The position numbers and the translations under genes are program-made. A DNA stretch of 64,000 nt, taken from positions 1-64,000 of the forward strand of contig NZ_BAABDD010000021.1 in assembly GCF_039539445.1 (NCBI RefSeq), read 5' to 3'. This document shows, in pieces, positions 62,870-64,000 of this stretch. Origin of the DNA: Salinactinospora qingdaonensis (GTDB taxonomy: Bacteria; Actinomycetota; Actinomycetes; Streptosporangiales; Streptosporangiaceae). The notes below the pieces were generated by a model. That model did no database searches. It was not told the DNA's origin and saw only the letters and a program-made list of their open reading frames with translations. Position 1 is the stretch's first letter; each line of letters begins with the position of its first letter.

Positions 62870-64000
62870 CGACCGCCGAGACCACCTGGTCCGACCTTCC
62901 GCTCTCGGCTGAGCAGGAGGGCTTGCTGTACCTGCACCGGATGGAGCCAGAGTCGGCGCGCTACCTGGTTCCGGTGGCCTTCGAAATCACCGGTGAGTTA
63001 GATGTGGCCGCTCTGGAGGGTGCGCTGGCCGCGCTCGTGCACAGGCATCCCGTCTTGACCGCCGTCCCCGCCGACTCGTCGCTGGACGCCGATCCTCGGC
63101 GACCTCTTCCCCTCACGCACCGGAAGGCCCCCGGCGTCCTCGGCCGGGAGGCCGTCGACCTACTCCGCTCCGAGGCGACCGCGCCCATGGACCCCGACAG
63201 TACGGGCATGGCCCGGGCGCTTCTCGTAACAGCCGCACCGGAGCGCGCCTATCTGCTGCTCGTGGTCCACCACGCCGTCTTCGACGGCGAGTCCTCCGGG
63301 GTCCTCGTCCGCGACCTGTGGCGGTTCTACCGCGCTGAACGCAACGGCGTTCCAGTCGACACCCAACCGTTGCCCGCTCGGATCTACACCAGTTGCGACA
63401 GGTCGCGACAGCAGCTGTCCCACCAGGAGAGCGAACGGCTCCGCGCCTACTGGCGTGGCGTTCTCGCCGACACGCCTCCCATGGTCGAGCTGCCCGCCGA
63501 CGGCGCGACCGACGGACCGCACAGTGCTGCTGTGCCGATCGAACTTCCGGCGGAGACGGTCACAGCGTTTGCCCGGCGCCACCGGGTGGGCGGTTCGGCG
63601 TTGTTGCTGGCGGCCTACCAGCGGACGCTGGCGCGCTACGCCGGACGGCAGCGGGTTTTGGTGGCGGTTCCGGTGAACACCCGCAACGACCCGCAGCTCG
63701 ACGAGGCCGTCGGGTGCTTCGTCACCACAGTTCTTGTGCGCTCCCAGCCCTTCGAGGGGCAAAGCGTCTCCGAGCACGTGCGCGCCGTCCAGGCTGAGAT
63801 GGCGCGGGCTGTCGACCACTCCCAGCTCCCCTACCGCCAGATCGCCGAGCTCTCCGACACCGACGAGGGCTTCAACTGCGTCTTCAGCTACCAGAGTTGG
63901 TACGGCCGGGGTGTCTTCGGCGACTCACCTCCCGAGCTCCACATTCGGCTCCTCGAAGAGATCCAGCAGCCCGTGGTTGGTGATCTGACACTGGAGATGC
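62866..64000 (+). CDS. NRPS, 3'-truncated: condensation domain
   Basis: The frame is open from GTG 62866 to the window end (378 codons). It covers most of a condensation domain: LSAEQEGLLYL start, catalytic HHAVFDGES, and NTRNDPQLDEAVGCFV. It should condense the oxazole-bearing chain with the final amino acid. In virginiamycin M and pristinamycin IIA that residue is proline, in madumycin alanine. The A domain and any TE lie beyond the window, so which applies cannot be told. Confidence 0.92.
   Translation, partial: MTTAETTWSDLPLSAEQEGLLYLHRMEPESARYLVPVAFEITGELDVAALEGALAALVHRHPVLTAVPADSSLDADPRRPLPLTHRKAPGVLGREAVDLLRSEATAPMDPDSTGMARALLVTAAPERAYLLLVVHHAVFDGESSGVLVRDLWRFYRAERNGVPVDTQPLPARIYTSCDRSRQQLSHQESERLRAYWRGVLADTPPMVELPADGATDGPHSAAVPIELPAETVTAFARRHRVGGSALLLAAYQRTLARYAGRQRVLVAVPVNTRNDPQLDEAVGCFVTTVLVRSQPFEGQSVSEHVRAVQAEMARAVDHSQLPYRQIAELSDTDEGFNCVFSYQSWYGRGVFGDSPPELHIRLLEEIQQPVVGDLTLEM

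Noticed and set aside
1..64000. CRISPR arrays, tRNA/rRNA genes, transposases or integrases
   Set aside because: No repeat-spacer pattern, cloverleaf, rRNA stretch or DDE/recombinase motif was seen on either strand.

Overview
The window comes from a high-GC actinomycete. The evidence is strong third-position GC, GTG/TTG starts, AfsR/SARP-type regulators, and a secondary-metabolite locus built of very large NRPS and PKS genes. The species cannot be fixed from the sequence.

Left third (1-18515). A 5'-truncated NRPS gene (C-A-PCP), a two-module NRPS (C-A-PCP-C-A-PCP-E) and an MbtH gene form a co-directional NRPS block that ends at a strong hairpin. Convergent to it is a two-gene DrrAB-type ABC exporter. 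Next come a NarL-type two-component pair and a large opposing AfsR/LAL-like regulator (SARP, NB-ARC and TPR-like regions). The NRPS codes do not fit streptogramin B, so this block may be a separate peptide pathway or a second half of a compound locus.

Middle (18516-23855). This part holds a secreted alpha/beta hydrolase, an antibiotic-resistance-type ABC-F protein with a TATAAT promoter and a leader of about 240 nt, and a small SARP activator. These sit in unusually AT-rich spacers next to the biosynthetic operon.

Right part (23856 to past 64000). This is one 40-kb co-directional gene set with overlapping or closely spaced genes, forming a trans-AT PKS/NRPS line. Read in order it gives: fused 2-oxoacid dehydrogenase E1; lipoyl-PSBD-E2-ACP loading; KS-DH*-KR-MT-ACP; KS-DH-KR-ACP; C-A(Gly)-PCP; KS-DH-KR-ACP; KS-ACP-ACP (beta-branch); a complete HMG-CoA-synthase cassette (ACP, decarboxylating KS, HMGS, two ECHs); KS-KR-ACP; KS-ACP; Cy-Cy-A(Ser)-PCP-Ox-KS0-ACP; and the start of another NRPS gene. 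No AT, TE or E3 gene is in the window.

This order is colinear with the group A streptogramin skeleton (virginiamycin M / pristinamycin IIA / madumycin type): branched starter, C-methylated hydroxy unit, enamide to glycine, diene with a methyl beta-branch, hydroxy and keto units, and an oxazole from serine. The ABC-F gene fits, because streptogramin A is a known substrate class of resistance ABC-F proteins. The most unusual feature is the start: a dedicated E1 plus an E2 fused in cis to an ACP and to the PKS. This suggests that an acyl group from a 2-oxoacid (predicted isobutyryl from 2-oxoisovalerate) passes from lipoate straight to the carrier protein without free acyl-CoA.
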